Assembly (NCBI GenBank): GCA_002633005.1
Contig: NMRA01000057.1
Location: 894,005 to 958,004 of the forward strand
Direction of reading: 5' to 3'
Origin: Phoronis australis
Taxonomy: Eukaryota > Phoronida > Phoronidae
Length of the DNA stretch: 64,000 nt
The notes beneath the pieces are model-generated. The model was not told the DNA's origin. It searched no databases and was given only the letters and a program-made list of their open reading frames with translations. The position numbers and the translations under genes are program-made. Shown here piece after piece: positions 31,301-43,554 of this stretch (positions are counted from its first letter, which is position 1; the number at the start of each line of letters is the position of its first letter).

Positions 31301-32457
31301 TTTTGTAAGGGCATGTACAGTGTATATATGTACAATATTACAATTACGGCTTTGAAAGAACAAATTGCCTTGAGGCCTGTGAAACATATCCATTTGTTTT
31401 GACGGCAATGGTCCCAGCACTTTCTGAACAGTAAACAGTTGGTTTATTTCACATTCACTGACAGTTCACCCAGTATGCATCCAATACTCCGGATGCCCAC
31501 AGACGTCCCATAGGGGGCACTTGAAAGATCCATAATCTTTTAGTACCTCTATCCACGGATTACGTATGCACAATGTGACATTTTGCAGATATTCTCTTTG
31601 TGATACAAATTAAACAATTGCTCAAATTTAGTTTTCTGTCTTTTGAGGACTACTACATCACTGAAACAGTGCTTTTATTTCATGATTGTTATACATGTAT
31701 CAAATACAAAACTAAAAAGCCAATACTGAATTGGGGAAAGCCCTGTGAAAGATTTCACAGTTCGCTAACCACCGGGCCACAATATACATGTAGACCAAGT
31801 CATTGAGTCCATTACGGTAATAACAATATACTATGACGGGTAAACATAAATATAGATCATTATAAGGGGAAGTCGTTTTATGTTTGATCACATCTTTCTT
31901 CAATAGGAATTGGTGGGAAAAACTATACGTAATTTTTGTAAAATATGTCTCCTTATTTGTAATAAGCTTATTTTAACCATTATCGTTTAGTTTTCTTTAT
32001 TGGAAGTGGTATGCAATGGCCTTAACTAAAGCGGAAATACAGAGGCCAAACTGTGAATTAAATTACCGTGCCAACAAAAGGGCCAGACAAAAACTGAAGC
32101 TGTTTGCCAGGGCTGGTTGGTCAGACTCTAAACTTGAGGACTAAATAGAGAGTTCAAAATCGCAGGATGAAGTTTAGGGAACAAGTGAGAGACAACAGTC
32201 TGGATAAATCGTCAATCTCCCTGCCAGTTAGTAATACAGGTGACAACCATTTGACCATTAGGACTTAAGTGTTTGCCCTATCGCAAGGTCCGCACCCTCG
32301 CGAAATGTCGACAAGCAAGCGATAAATTTTACCCAAAGGGTTGCCACTTTGAATCTTCATAGGTTTATAATATATTATGGCTATGGTGAAGATATACTTA
32401 AAAGCTCTACTAAATTCTGAACAATATTCATGTTGGCCACTTTCGGACTTAACACTG

Positions 32458-32650
32458 GTAGGTCGTAAAACTACCGGGTACGTGACCTTCATTGAACAGC
32501 CCTGCGCATACAGCCGTCATGGTGACCTGCTCAGTTCAACACAATGGGGAACTTGACCAGATGTGCTGCAGGATAAGCGTTAGGTTCAATATCTGCCAAA
32601 GCTGCAGGGGTATATAAGCTGGCCCAGATCCTCATGTTTTACATTCCTTG
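32458..32650 (+). promoter_or_regulatory. TATA promoter of the copy B gene
   Basis: TATATAAG at 32611-32618, 51 bases before the ATG at 32669, aligned with copy A's box at 5957. The conserved upstream block (GTAAAACTACCGGGTACG, TGGTGACCTG) is retained. A ~20-base insertion after the TGGTGACCTG word distinguishes it from copy A. Confidence 0.6.
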
Positions 32651-32668
32651 AGAACTGTAGACAACAGA

Positions 32669-33725
32669 ATGACTTGCATGCAGTGGATCACTGTAATAGT
32701 GTCTTTGAATTATGTACTGGCAGGTGAAGCACCACTGACAGCTTCAGATTTTCGTAGCCAGATGGAAGTCATCAAAACTGAGCTGGACTTGCTGAAGAAG
32801 GTGATGAATTCAGTCTTATCTAAAACGCAGCAGTCGACTGGTGAAAGTATTGTTGCCAGGCCTTCAAATGATATCCAACTGCTACAGCTAAGAATGTCAC
32901 TAGAATCAAAGACCAGAAATCTGGAAAAGGAAACAGAAAAAGCGAAATCGAGACAACAGAGATGCGGGACTGGTCTTGCCTCTCCGTCTTACAGACTCCA
33001 TATGGTAGAATCACAGCAAAACATTATAACAAAACAGGCCTTGCTCGAAGCTCGTCTGAATCTGATGATGACTCAGTCACGTGATCAGGCATCTGAGGTG
33101 AACAACTTGAAGATGCAAGTAGCTGAACAGGAAAAAGTGTTGAATAAGTGTGACACTGCTCTAACATCGCTGAAGAGGCAATTCGATATTGCCCAACAGC
33201 TTGCTAAGCAGAAGGATGTCAGCTGGAATCAGACAAGTGAGCAAGATGTCTTCAGAATTACCCAAGCAGACATACGCGACAAACAGAATCTTGTTATGAA
33301 GACAATGGCCCACCAAACTCGCTTGATTAAAGCATGCGATACGAAAGTAGAAGAATACAAAGACGACTGCATGGCAAACATTAACAACAGAACCAGTGTA
33401 ATGCAACAAAGAATCAACACATTTTCAAGCAACCAACAAAACCATAGCTTGCTGATAAAACAGCAAGAAACATTTCTCAACTGGTTAACAGAACAGAGGG
33501 CGGCCCAGGACAACAAGACTTCCGCACAACTGAAACATTTCTCTGATGTTTACAAGCAACTCAATACAGACTTGAACAGCCTAGATGTAGCTCACAACAG
33601 ACTGGAGCAGGATTTCGCTAACCACACACAACAAGCAAAGGAAACTGATGATTTCCTCGAGTCCCAACAAAAAGGTCTGCAAATGCAGCAGGCGATATTA
33701 ACATCGGAGCTTAGTGACCTCGAAA
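32669..33725 (+). CDS. Exon 1 of the copy B gene: signal peptide and full-length coiled coil
   Basis: 352 codons plus one base, ending at CGAAA|GTAAGG. Without splicing the frame would stop at 33740-33742, a few codons later. The donor and the downstream olfactomedin exon in matching phase make splicing far more likely. Confidence 0.85.
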
Positions 33726-36700
33726 GTAAGGGCACTTCATGAAATTTACATTGTAAAACTATATCAATACTTGAATGTCTTTTCTCATCATTTTGAAGTG
33801 CTTATATGACCACGTGGTAAAATAACATGAACAATCTTGCTCAGTGCCCAAACTTATCGTATTTTCTCAACAGCAACAACACAATGAAATAAACTGTGTT
33901 AAATGTGAAGAAAAAGGCATTTTAAACCACTAAAATGTCATAAAGGTCACAGAATTTCAGGCAAGTTTGCCACAGAATGTTACCATGTCACAGGGAATCT
34001 AGTATTCTCTGTAAAGAAGATCGATGTTTGTTATTAATGCCAGCACAGTAATGAATAGTAGTTGGTTTAACATTACAGGTCACTTGAATTTGACCTACGC
34101 CATGTTGATGAATTTGACGAAAAAAGAAACTACACTGAACGGTAAGTGAATAGGCAATTCCTGTACGGTAGCGCTAATGATAACGTTTGACATACAGGCA
34201 TTTAGGTAGGCCCTTGGACCCTAAGCTTATAAATGACCCCCTGCTAATCAACTGCTTTTCTATTCTCTAGTCATGTATTAATATTCTTCACTTGCACCTC
34301 ATGATGAATTACGAGATTGGCATTACTAGGACGAAATCACTGAAATTCAAATTCAATGACAGGATATTGCTCATGGCAAAAATGACTAACAAAACTTGAA
34401 TTCTGAATATTTCTTTGAAAGACGGATTTAACCGGCAAAGATGTCGAAAAGAATTATGACATTTGCTAGTACTTCCTGATCAATAACATTTTAGCTACAT
34501 GTAAAGTTATGATCTTAGAATAGTAACCAATTATCTGACCATATAGTTATCCCGGAGGCGTGACGTCGTACATAGAAAGAACAAAACATTTTTGCTTCTG
34601 CAAAAATGTCAGAAAGCGACGGATCTGGCGATCTGCACCTAGCCAAATTGTGGTCTTAATTTTTGTTTGGCAACCTGGTAAAAATTCCAGGTCGCCACAC
34701 CTCATATGAGCACGCACGCAAAATACCACAGGAAGTAGTCGTGTATGGGATATAGGGCCCAGGAGGGGAGCTTGATAGCAACCTAGCACGCGAGGCACGT
34801 ATTCTAATTGTCTGTTCAAGCAAAAAATGTCATTCGGGGACTTCAGATGCACAAGCAGACGTTTGCTGAATTGGTCAGGTATCTAATTCATTATATCATT
34901 TTTGGCTCTGGCCAAAGAGGTTTGACGACCTCAGTTCTTGTCTGACAACCTGGGAATAGTCTCTGTGCCTGGTCGCACTTGATAAGTTGTTGAACGGAAA
35001 TGAGAAAAGAGCGATGAAAATCAATATTTCATTTAAGAATATATTTCCACAACAATTCATTACGGAATCAACTTCCTATCTTAGATATTCATCCTTCAAG
35101 AAGAGTCTCCTCATTTTGAGAGACAAAAATTGAAAAAAACAATACAACACTCTGTATTCATTAACAGCATTTGGTGAATTTGTCAATTTTTGGGAAATAA
35201 ATAAATGCAAATTCTGAACTTGAGACAAATTTTTATCTGAAGAACAAATATTGCAATTACTTTTCCATTGTCTAAATCAAAAGATTTTTTCCTAAACGTG
35301 CACTTTCACAGGCTATAATTTATTGTTAATTAGTAACATAATCTGTTCATGGCTGTTCCAGAAACAAACGTATGGGGGGAGGCACTTTCATTTTTTACCC
35401 ACCGGCTATATTTTTCTTTTATTTCTCCAACCCGCGACCCATAATTTTTGATAAGGTTGACATATACATTGTAAAATATAACCACCCATAATATCTTTAA
35501 ATTATGCTTAAATTTTACATGGTAATTAGGTTTTATTCTCTACAGATATTTTCAGTCTTCAGTGTTTTGTGAGCCTACAACTGGCCAGCAGACACAACAC
35601 CAGCTTCGGTCCCAGGCAAGAAATAGAAATATACACGATTCCAGTGAACAGGGATCACTGAACAAGAATGTTGGTATGCGCCCTTCGTGTGCATTGCAAA
35701 TGGCAGATGCATGGGTTGCGCGTTATTTCAAAATTCCAACAAGAGGCAGCAACATATAGACCTATAAACAAATTGCCTCTAGGATGATCTCTTAAGTACT
35801 ACTGTAGCTGTCCTGTCGAATGTTGCCGAAAATTAAAGCAGTCAAGAGGGTGGTCAAATCAAAACGAAAATCGACTGCTGTCAGCGCATCCAACCCTGTC
35901 ATATATCTTTATGCCAAATTTCATCCAGTATTGTCTAGCGTTTTTGAGATATTAATCAACCTATCTTGTCAAAAACTAAAATGGCCAACAGGAGGTGCTA
36001 CAGTAGTCAAATCTGTCCGAAAATCGACTGGTGCCAGCTCAAACCGGCCATCTATCTCTATGCCAAATGTCATCATGATCCGTCTAGTGATTTCACGATA
36101 ATCGACGGACAAGAAATGACCTGAGCAGTCGAAAACTATCAGGGAATTCCACACTAGATACATCCGTCCAAAAATCCATTGGTGCCGGCACATTCTCGCC
36201 ATACATGTACATGTATACCAATGTATCGAATTCATTCATTGTGATCCGACAAGCAGTTTTTGAGATAACTGACGCACAAGGAATGACTTGAAAATTAAAA
36301 TAGCCAACGTGGGGGTACCACGGTAGTCAATTCGGTCCGAAAATCGACTGGTGCTTGCGCATCCCCGCCAAGTACATGTATCTCTATACCAAATTTCATC
36401 ATGATCCACCAAGCAGTTCTTAAGATAATTAATGGACAAGAAATGATGATGACAGACGAACCGATCGGCAGACAGACGAACGAAAGGACCACTGTATGCG
36501 ACAACAAGTTTTTGTGGGTGCAGGAAAATTTCACGTGACATCACAACTCATATCAGTTACATGTATCAGAAACTTGCTTTTCAAAGACACCTGTGTGCAA
36601 TACACTAGGCCGCTACCAGGTGTCCCTATCCACCACATGTCTCCTTAACTTCAATAATTTTTTTAATTTCATGAATCTGCGAATCTCAAAGGGTTTCCAC

Positions 36701-38347
36701 GAATGCCTTTAGGCAGCTATGTCAAGTGAATATTGGAAATTGTTTGTCCGTCTACTCGACATACATTTTATTAAAAATTCATCAATTTTCTTACAAGTGT
36801 TAACACCAGTTTAGTGTTGCAGTTATTTTCATTCTAATATGAGTGTACGACATGTGCTTGTAATCAAGTAGCCCATGACTTAACTAATGGCATAGAGTAC
36901 ATATTGCACTCTCTACACTAGCAACATGAGCTCGTTTTGTTGTATATGGAAGTTTTGGGTACGGGGGTTTTCCGTAGATAAGCCCGTGGGCGTGTATTAG
37001 GAAAATGAAAAAGTTCAGGCGTTTTAGGGACACCAAATAAACGCCCGGGCGTTAATTCGGAAAAGGGGCGAGTAGAAGGAAAGTCATAGTTTTGCTGAGT
37101 TTGAATTTATTTCTTCAAACTGTGTTGTTAAATTTTATGTTCAAAATGCATAGTTAGCCAAACAACTTGTTCGTTTTCATAAAATAATGATAAATGCTCC
37201 ATAAAATTGAATTTGTGACAAAAAGTTGACTAGCAGTTTGCTTTTAAGAGTGAATTCTCCGAATAAAGGCCCCGCTATGTGCAAAGTTAGCACTAGAAGT
37301 TGTAGCATTAAACAAAGGCCCATTGGGCGTTTATTTGGCATAATTTCATCTGGTGGTATCTGCCAAGTGAACTTATTGGTAGCAATTTTTCAGAGGGTAC
37401 AGAGGCTGAAAATACCCATCTGTCAACATTTACAGGACAAAAACACCACCTGTTTTTTTACTTCAACTGCTGTCCCCCTCCCATAAAATTTTGCTGCAAC
37501 AACCTAAATTTAGTTGTTGATTGTGGTGTTGAAATCTAGTTATGCATAACCAATTGCATTCACAGACAAATGCAGAGACTTACGGGGGTTCAAGAAGGGA
37601 CAGGTTCTCTCCCAACGAGGCTCTACTCAAGGTACATTTGGAAGGGACCAACTATCAAAAACAGGAGCGTTCTACAGCATGGATGGTTACGATAATGCAA
37701 GAACTCTTAAACTGTATCATTCAGAGGCAGACTTCATAAACAACAACAATGTCAAGTCTTACAGCTTGCCAATAGGCTGTGATGGCGCTCAAGCCCAGAT
37801 GATTGGTGGAAAATTATTCTGCGCAAAGACGAATGCACCAATGGTACTTGTATATGACTTGACAAATTTGAGCAGACCCTACAAGTTGATTAACCTGTCA
37901 AATTTCGGCACTAGAGTCGCCATCAGAAATACATGCCATTACGAATGGGGAGGTTACTCTGATATTGACATTGCAGTTGATGAAACAGGAATTTATATTC
38001 TCTGGGCAAGCGTATACTCAAATTGCAACTTTGTCCTGGGCAGAGTTGATCCACAGACATTCACCATTGGAAAAATGTGGCAAATTCCCATCACAAAAAC
38101 AGCAAAGGGCAATGCATTTATGGTGTGCGGCAAACTTTACGTGACCGCCAGCTATAATGATAAAAGTACTACCATCTCACACGTGTTTGACACACGTGAC
38201 AACAACATCGTAACCAACTCGGGTATAAGTTACAGTAACGAATATGGCTACGGAGCTCATGCTCATTACGATTCCAGGGATAAAGCGCTTTACGTGTGGG
38301 ACAACCGTCATCAGTTAAGGGTAGAAATCGAGTGGAAATCAGCTTAA
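32669..38347 (+). CDS. Secreted coiled-coil olfactomedin-domain protein (three exons)
   Basis: Exons 32669-33725, 34079-34141 and 37566-38347 join in one frame to a predicted 633-aa protein. Residues 1-20 are a signal peptide (MTCMQWITVIVSLNYVLAGE). Residues 30-350 form a long coiled coil with Cys residues (KCDTAL, KACDTK, DDCMAN) that could link subunits, and several N-glycosylation sequons (NQTS, NRTS, NHS, NKTS, NHTQ). Residues 353-373 come from a 63-bp exon with two NLT sequons. Residues 376-633 are an olfactomedin domain, with STQGTFGRD, GCDGAQAQMIGGKLFC, DIDIAVDETGIYILWAS and NFVLGRVDPQTFTIGKMWQI. Both introns are GT-AG and phase 1. By family it is an extracellular matrix or adhesion glycoprotein that oligomerises by its coiled coil. 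The start is the first ATG after the TATA box. Confidence 0.85.
34079..34141 (+). CDS. 63-bp symmetric exon of the copy B gene
   Basis: Acceptor AACATTACAG|G and donor AACG|GTAAGT are both strong, the length is 21 codons, and phases are 1-1, so it can be included or skipped without shifting the frame. It encodes HLNLTYAMLMNLTKKETTLN with two NLT glycosylation sequons. The equivalent region was deleted from copy A. Skipping would give a 612-aa form. Confidence 0.6.
34142..35810. other. Intron 2 of the copy B gene, first part
   Basis: Patches (34410-34530, 35090-35175, 35265-35350) align with copy A intron 1. No gene is visible on either strand. The minus-strand frame at 34547-34852 has no recognisable content. 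Confidence 0.5.
35860..36480. repeat. Four-unit array of the CTCF-motif repeat family
   Basis: Units of ~150-165 bp share AAAATCGACTGGTGCCAGC (about 35868, 36020, 36170 degenerate, 36340), ATGCCAAATTTCATCATGATCC, and a CTCF-like block. The best of these blocks is ATGGCCAACAGGAGGTGCTA at 35981-36000, with TAGCCAACGTGGGGGTACCA at 36301-36320. The layout matches the 20.2-21.9 kb array, though the sequences are well diverged. It lies in the last intron of the copy B gene and is absent from copy A. Confidence 0.7.
36480..37560. other. Intron 2 of the copy B gene, last part
   Basis: Includes copy B-specific sequence with two inverted GGCGTTTATT-type words (about 37050 AAATAAACGCCCGGGCG and 37327 GGGCGTTTATTTGGC), which may mark a small inverted-repeat element. 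No coding region is seen until the olfactomedin exon. Confidence 0.4.
37566..38347 (+). CDS. Olfactomedin-domain exon (last exon of the copy B gene)
   Basis: Acceptor TTGCATTCACAG|A. With one carried-in base the frame reads KCRDLRGFKKGQVLS and on through the whole domain to TAA at 38345-38347. Fully open, about 259 residues, the normal size for an olfactomedin domain. Six Cys residues include KC at the domain start and the GCDG, FCAKT, TCHYE, NCNFV and VCGKL positions. Confidence 0.9.
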
Positions 38348-38349
38348 TG

Positions 38350-40320
38350 GAATTCTGGTGTTCATTGGCAACAAATGTTTTCCTATTGGCTATTAGCACT
38401 TATGGATTTCAGTTGATGAGATTACTACGTTCGAGTTAAGGACATCGTAGTCCAGTTGAAAACATTTCTCTTTTGGTTTTACACTCAAATTCAAGCGAAA
38501 TATAAATGTTTCAAAAGTTTATAATTTATAAACCTGACACTTGTAACCGAAAGTTGAACAAAGAAGGAAATACGGTAGTTGATAACGGTGCATGGATTTC
38601 ATTGCATGCTTACTTGAATGTATAAACTAATTTGTTTAAGAATTCAAATGATAAGATATCTGTAAAAAAATGTTGTTCAACGAAGAAATTCTACATATTG
38701 CGTATTTTCTATTATACTGACATGTCGCAGTATTTGCACTATGTAAGATCATCAACGCATGCCCAACACTGCAACAGAATGGTTTTAGCACATTTAGGCA
38801 TTAAATAAATATGTCCATGGAGTGTTATTGATAACAGATGGAATTAAAAAACCACTAGGTTCCTACCAGAAAGCCTTTCTCTTTACTTATCTTTGCACAC
38901 ATACAAGGAGCATCCAATGCCAAACATAACACACAGAAACGCAATTCACTTTCAGTCCTGACGTGATGGCATACAAGTATGTTTAACGTAACAGACTGTC
39001 AACTTTACACCAACATTACCCACCTCAGCAGCACCTCCGGGGACGTGAACCATCTGGTAGCCACAAAGTAAGTGTAGTTGCCGCTGATGATGCCCGATAT
39101 GGGACGGGAAAATCCTGGAAAGTGCACACAAGTACTGCTGTATCACTCAGAGATACAACACTGGGCTAGAAATTAAAAGCAGATTCCCCAGAAATACTAT
39201 TTACTATTAGCATGGAGGATGCGTGCCTGCAACAGATTTAGAACTATAAAATGAAGTGGCTTCTCACTAAAATCACCAGACTTTGGTTGCCTATTTTGGA
39301 TGAAGTTTTGTCTCTTTCGGACAAAATTTACCATGATTGCAATTTTTGTATGGCATCATTCCCTAAGTTGATTTCAAATCAACAGTTGCGTTGCCCCATG
39401 TCTTCTCTCCATCACCATTTGCTCACACAACTTTCAATAAATCATTATAGGAATAGCTTTTGAAATTTTCACCATAACAACCCAAGTCAAATTTAGAAAT
39501 AATTTTGAGCACAATTCTCTCTTTAATACAGTACAAATACAGGTTGTCTAAGTTCTGAACAATTATGTCCAGCTTAAGTCATACAACTTGAGTGTGTTCT
39601 CCTTGCTAATAAGTAAGTTTTCTGGCTTGATATCTGAAAATTATTCACAAAATTGCTAAGTAAATGATTTAACGTTTTTCTCATATGACCCTCATAAGTC
39701 AAAGAATAGCTGTATTATTTTCATACTATCTGAAATACATAATCCTTTTGGGCTTGGAAGGGTTAACCAGTCCACACAGTGGCTTAGAATTTTGCACACC
39801 GTTAAAAATGAGGGAAAGCAGTCCTTTGTGAGCCATTGTCTCACTCATGCAACTGTCCTAGTTGGACTGTGTTTCTAAGCCCAACTTAAAATAGGTTAAA
39901 TTTGAGATTCTCACTGGGAGCATAATTGTTTTATTACCCACTACACGATTTTGAATAGTTGAGCCCGGAATTTTGCTGAACAGATTGATGACCAATTTTC
40001 ATAATACAGTTTAAAAATTATTTGAGGAAACTGTAAAACATTCTAAAACAAATACCAAATTTTAAAGAAATTAAGAACATATAAACACTTGCTAAATATT
40101 TTGTATATTATGTAGCAAGAATTATGCCATTCCCAAGTTTAAAAACTTTAACTGTTACTTGAACAATTATAAAGCATGATTTAAGACTAAGTGTTGCTTG
40201 TAAAGATTTCAAATCCCTGCAACAATCATTCTGAAGGATCCTTTATTACTGCATTATTTAGAAGACCATTCTTGCTGGTTTTGTTTTCACAATGGAGCTA
40301 AGTTAATTTTCGTGACTGTG
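38350..40320. other. 3' flank of the olfactomedin exon and conserved non-coding interval
   Basis: A possible AATAAA lies near 38803 (TTAAATAAATATG). 39340-40230 aligns with copy A 10700-11340. No gene is supported. Confidence 0.4.
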
Positions 40321-40327
40321 TGCACGC

Positions 40328-40390
40328 ATGCGAGTGTGTGTGTGTGTGTGTGTATGTGTGTGTGTGTGTGTGCGTGCGTGCGTGCGTATG
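40328..40390. repeat. (GT)n/(GCGT)n microsatellite
   Basis: Counterpart of 11439-11482 in copy A, at the same place before the first fibrinogen exon relic. Confidence 0.9.
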
Positions 40391-40472
40391 CGTATGTACA
40401 ACGGTATATAGTTTGATGAAACCTTTGATAAGAACATGGAACTGTAAAGTCATCGCCAGCATCTAGTTGTAG

Positions 40473-41255
40473 GAGAAGATTGTGCATATTTTTACAAAGC
40501 AGCGTTCACACCATCCAACCAAAAGATGATGCTGGTAAGATGTAGGTTCACTGACATGGTGACCAAAAGAGGAGGTTGGATGGTAAATTATATACGGTGT
40601 CTTACAAAGCACCATCTCCATTTTTATAAGAAATGCTTAATGAACTAAAAAAATTCACTAGATGAAAATAACTGAAAAGACCATAATTGGTTTGATCACT
40701 TAACACTCATGGAAACATACACTAGCTAATATCATTCATTTGTTTATGTGTAAAAAACTCATTAACTAATCAAAACAGGGTATATAAAGAAAAAAATACT
40801 TGGTATAACCAGGTATTCCAGAGATGCCAAGATGGGTCTGTTGACTTCTACATATAGAGGTTGGTCTGACTATAAGGCAGGATTTGGTGACCGAGTTTTG
40901 GTTGGGTAAATTTTTTTCACTTCTACACTGTACATCTTGAATACATTTAAATCTTCACTGATAAGATAACACTAAATGATTCAAAATGTCTTAGAAAATG
41001 GAATTCAGCAACAGATTTCAAATTCACTAACAACGCCATGCTGCTTTGGGATCGTTAAATTACCATGCGTTTAAAATAATATAATTGCAAGTAAAAACAA
41101 CATTGACCGGCTGGCACACCGAGCCACCTACACGTTACCTGTTGACTTGGAAAACTTCAGCAATAAGAAGGTGTACGCTGCCTGTAATGCTTTCTCTGTT
41201 TGGTCTGAGAACGTGAAGTATAAGTTGACTCTCGGGTCATATTCTGGCACCGCAG
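40473..41255 (+). pseudogene. Dead fibrinogen-domain exons of copy B
   Basis: Three relics match the copy A exons. 40473-40582 (EDCAYFYK... onward) has a net 18-base loss with out-of-frame indels. 40813-40905 keeps [13 protein letters not shown], then an inserted ATAT makes an in-frame TAG, and CTTAATGGCG is partly lost. 41091-41255 keeps YTLPVDLENFSNKKVYA but has lost its AG acceptor, and its donor GT is now GC. The fourth exon (WWYKGCHD, calcium site) is not found anywhere downstream, so copy B could not make a complete fibrinogen domain. Confidence 0.9.
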
Positions 41256-41309
41256 GCCAGGGACAGGAAAACGTGTTTACTCATTCTAAGGCCGAAGTAA
41301 CACAATTCT

Positions 41310-43540
41310 AGTCAGCCATCGCTCTGCTACAGTTAAATTAATTTTGTAATTACATTGAAGCCAATGAACATTAAGAAGCTCGCAGGTTACTTAAAAATAC
41401 TTGAAATTCACAGTTCATTTAGATATTACACTTGGGGGTATATATGCAGATGTTGTACTTATTGAGGATTTGAAAATTATACACCGTGACCAGAAACAGT
41501 AAAACCTTTTAGACGCAGTGATGTATTAAGGGGGCGCACCGAACGTTTATAGGTACTCTTTTGAAAGAAAGGTAGACTTATTGTATTTAATGCACAGTCG
41601 AATTGATCACAACAGACCGTCTTGGAAAGTTGCAGAAACGTTGGTTGTAAGTGAATTTTGCTGTAGCAAAAGCAAATTGTATACACAGAGATTTGAAGGC
41701 TTGAGAGTTGTAGACCGGAACAGGCAACACCTGGTTTGCTATGTTGCAGTTCACCTGTGGTGACCTACAATTTTTTCTAGAATATAAAAGTTTGCCTGAA
41801 TTTTGTTGAAATCCTGACATTATAAACTCTGAATGAATTTGTAATCCAATAGCCACTCTTAGTAACCTTAACTTAACACAACTAATTCAACAAAATGCAT
41901 TGTCGTGTTTGTGACAGGTTATACATGTAGACCTAACTCACGCGGAGGCCATTAAAATCCAAAGCGAGGCTCACTGCGATAAACAAAGCGGAAGTTGACA
42001 CTGCGTGAGTTAAATGGCCGGTCTTTCGAATCCAACCTGGATATTAAATCTTAAAATTGTGTCGATAATTAACTACAGAGAAGGAGAAAAATACATTAGA
42101 GAACAAGTCAACGCATCAAAGAGTTGTCTGTTGAAATCACATTTTTTTCGAAAAAGTAAGTTCGAAATATAAAAAGTAAATATGACCAAATTGCGGCGAT
42201 CGTAAATTGTCGATAATGCTTTCTACGCGAACCAGGTCATCTGCTCGTATTGTTGACAAGTTGAAAATATATGCGACAGTTGTGGCTCATCACATTTTGC
42301 TGTTATGTGCAATTAGTCACATCTGATTTAATTTGTTGATCAAGCATAGCCTGTGTCCTGGTGAGGTATAGGGACAACGGGGATTAATAGTTGATTTATC
42401 ATAACTGATCTGAAAGAATAATTGATGTTACTAAATATATCTTTTATTAAAATAAATAACCAGGCTGGTAATTGAAAATAAAAATCATTTGACCATTGCA
42501 TTCTTGTTTTTAATAATTCTTACGTCTATTTCATGTGTTAGGTTTCAAATATCAATGTGGACCAAGTTGAATTTTAAAATGAAAACACCTAATTCGTCCG
42601 TCCAAAGCATAACCTCCTTTTCGAGCACAATTTCAGTTAACTGGACAGAGCAAGCATAGTTAAGTTTCGTCAGGGGCCTCGTTCATCGGAGGGGAAAGGT
42701 GCCTATATGCCTTCTGAGAGAGCATTTATCTTTTCGCCGAGTGAGGGGGAACTACCTCCCGATCACCATCATTAACACTCCCGCCCAGTTGCAAGTTCTC
42801 ATAGGCTCTTTCTCAAGTATCATTTTGTGCTCTTTCAAATTGTCACCTATGTGGTTAGGTGATTTGAACTTGGAAGAGAAATTTTCAATTACTAGGGGAA
42901 TTTTTAGACCTCTTGGGGGGATTTCGCGTGATTTTTGAATATTTTTGAGACGGGAATAGGGACGATATTCGGCCCCAAAATAGAGGGATTGAGGGTTCTG
43001 TCCTTTTTGAAAAGAAAAATGCATCATGTTTTAACCTGTAATCATGAAAACACAGATTGGCTGGCCGAAGATTCTCCGGTTGTTGCTATGATGCTCGACA
43101 ACCGAGATGCGACAAAATATGACCTAACTTTTGGAAAACATTTATAAATTTTACACGGACATATTTTCCTTTGTCGCGGCGTATGGCAACGATCCAGGAG
43201 TCCCGAGTCTCAACGTCATTTCGGATTGTAAAACAGACAGTTGAATTTCCGTATTTTTTCTAGCAGTTCGAGCTACGCGGAATACAACTATGCCGATAAG
43301 CCAAGAGAGCTATCGTAGAGATCCTCGTTTTGGAACACGCCACCTGTCGGCGTGAATTAGGTCTATTGATTCCAGGCATTATCTAAATATGATCGAGAAC
43401 CTAATTCCAGGAATTTGTATTGTCATTTTTGTACTCAGAGATGCTTCTCAGAAAACCTAGATAAACCAAAATTAATAATTAAGTTATTGAGTTGATCAAA
43501 TTTTGATTTAGAGCTTAATTTTAACAAGAGCAATGCGTAG
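41310..43540. other. Intergenic stretch beyond copy B
   Basis: 41630-41780 aligns with copy A 14330-14475. A ~75-bp inverted pair (CTAACTCACGC near 41934 and GCGTGAGTTA near 42003) is noted. No supported genes. Confidence 0.4.
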
Positions 43541-43554
43541 CTTTAAAATGCGTC

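Larger units (their letters stand above)
25289..31311. mobile_element. 6.0-kb element bounded by inverted arrays of the AACTTAAGTT palindrome
   Basis: The left terminus CCCTTACAGAAATGAACTTAAG (25289 onward) and the right terminus ending TTCATTTTTGTAAGGG (31311) are near-perfect inverted repeats. Each leads inward into a subterminal array of about 16-20 palindromes of type AAAACTTAAGTTTT (25300-25740 and about 30950-31300). Multiple subterminal motifs inside short terminal inverted repeats are typical of DNA transposons whose transposase binds them cooperatively. The interior has several candidate exon fragments but no recognisable transposase, a 58-base gap, and a nested MITE. The flanks show only a partial GTACA similarity, so the target-site duplication, and thus the superfamily, is undetermined. 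Confidence 0.65.
31478..41780 (+). repeat. Segmental duplication, copy B
   Basis: Collinear with copy A. Its left breakpoint lies about 170 bp beyond the right end of the 6-kb element. Its right breakpoint is before the last fibrinogen exon, which is absent. Copy B carries the CTCF-motif repeats at 35.8-36.5 kb where copy A carries a LINE fragment and a MITE. Confidence 0.85.

Noticed and set aside
25281-31319. 8-bp target-site duplication of the 6-kb element
   Set aside because: Adjacent flanks TGAGTACA and CATGTACA share only the last five bases, too weak to assign a superfamily.
32820-33516. Minus-strand frames opposite the copy B coiled-coil exon
   Set aside because: Shadows of the strong plus-strand exon.
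42699-42938. GDLN motif suggesting a LINE endonuclease
   Set aside because: Only one short motif (PMWLGDLNLEE); the surrounding residues do not fit an endonuclease domain.
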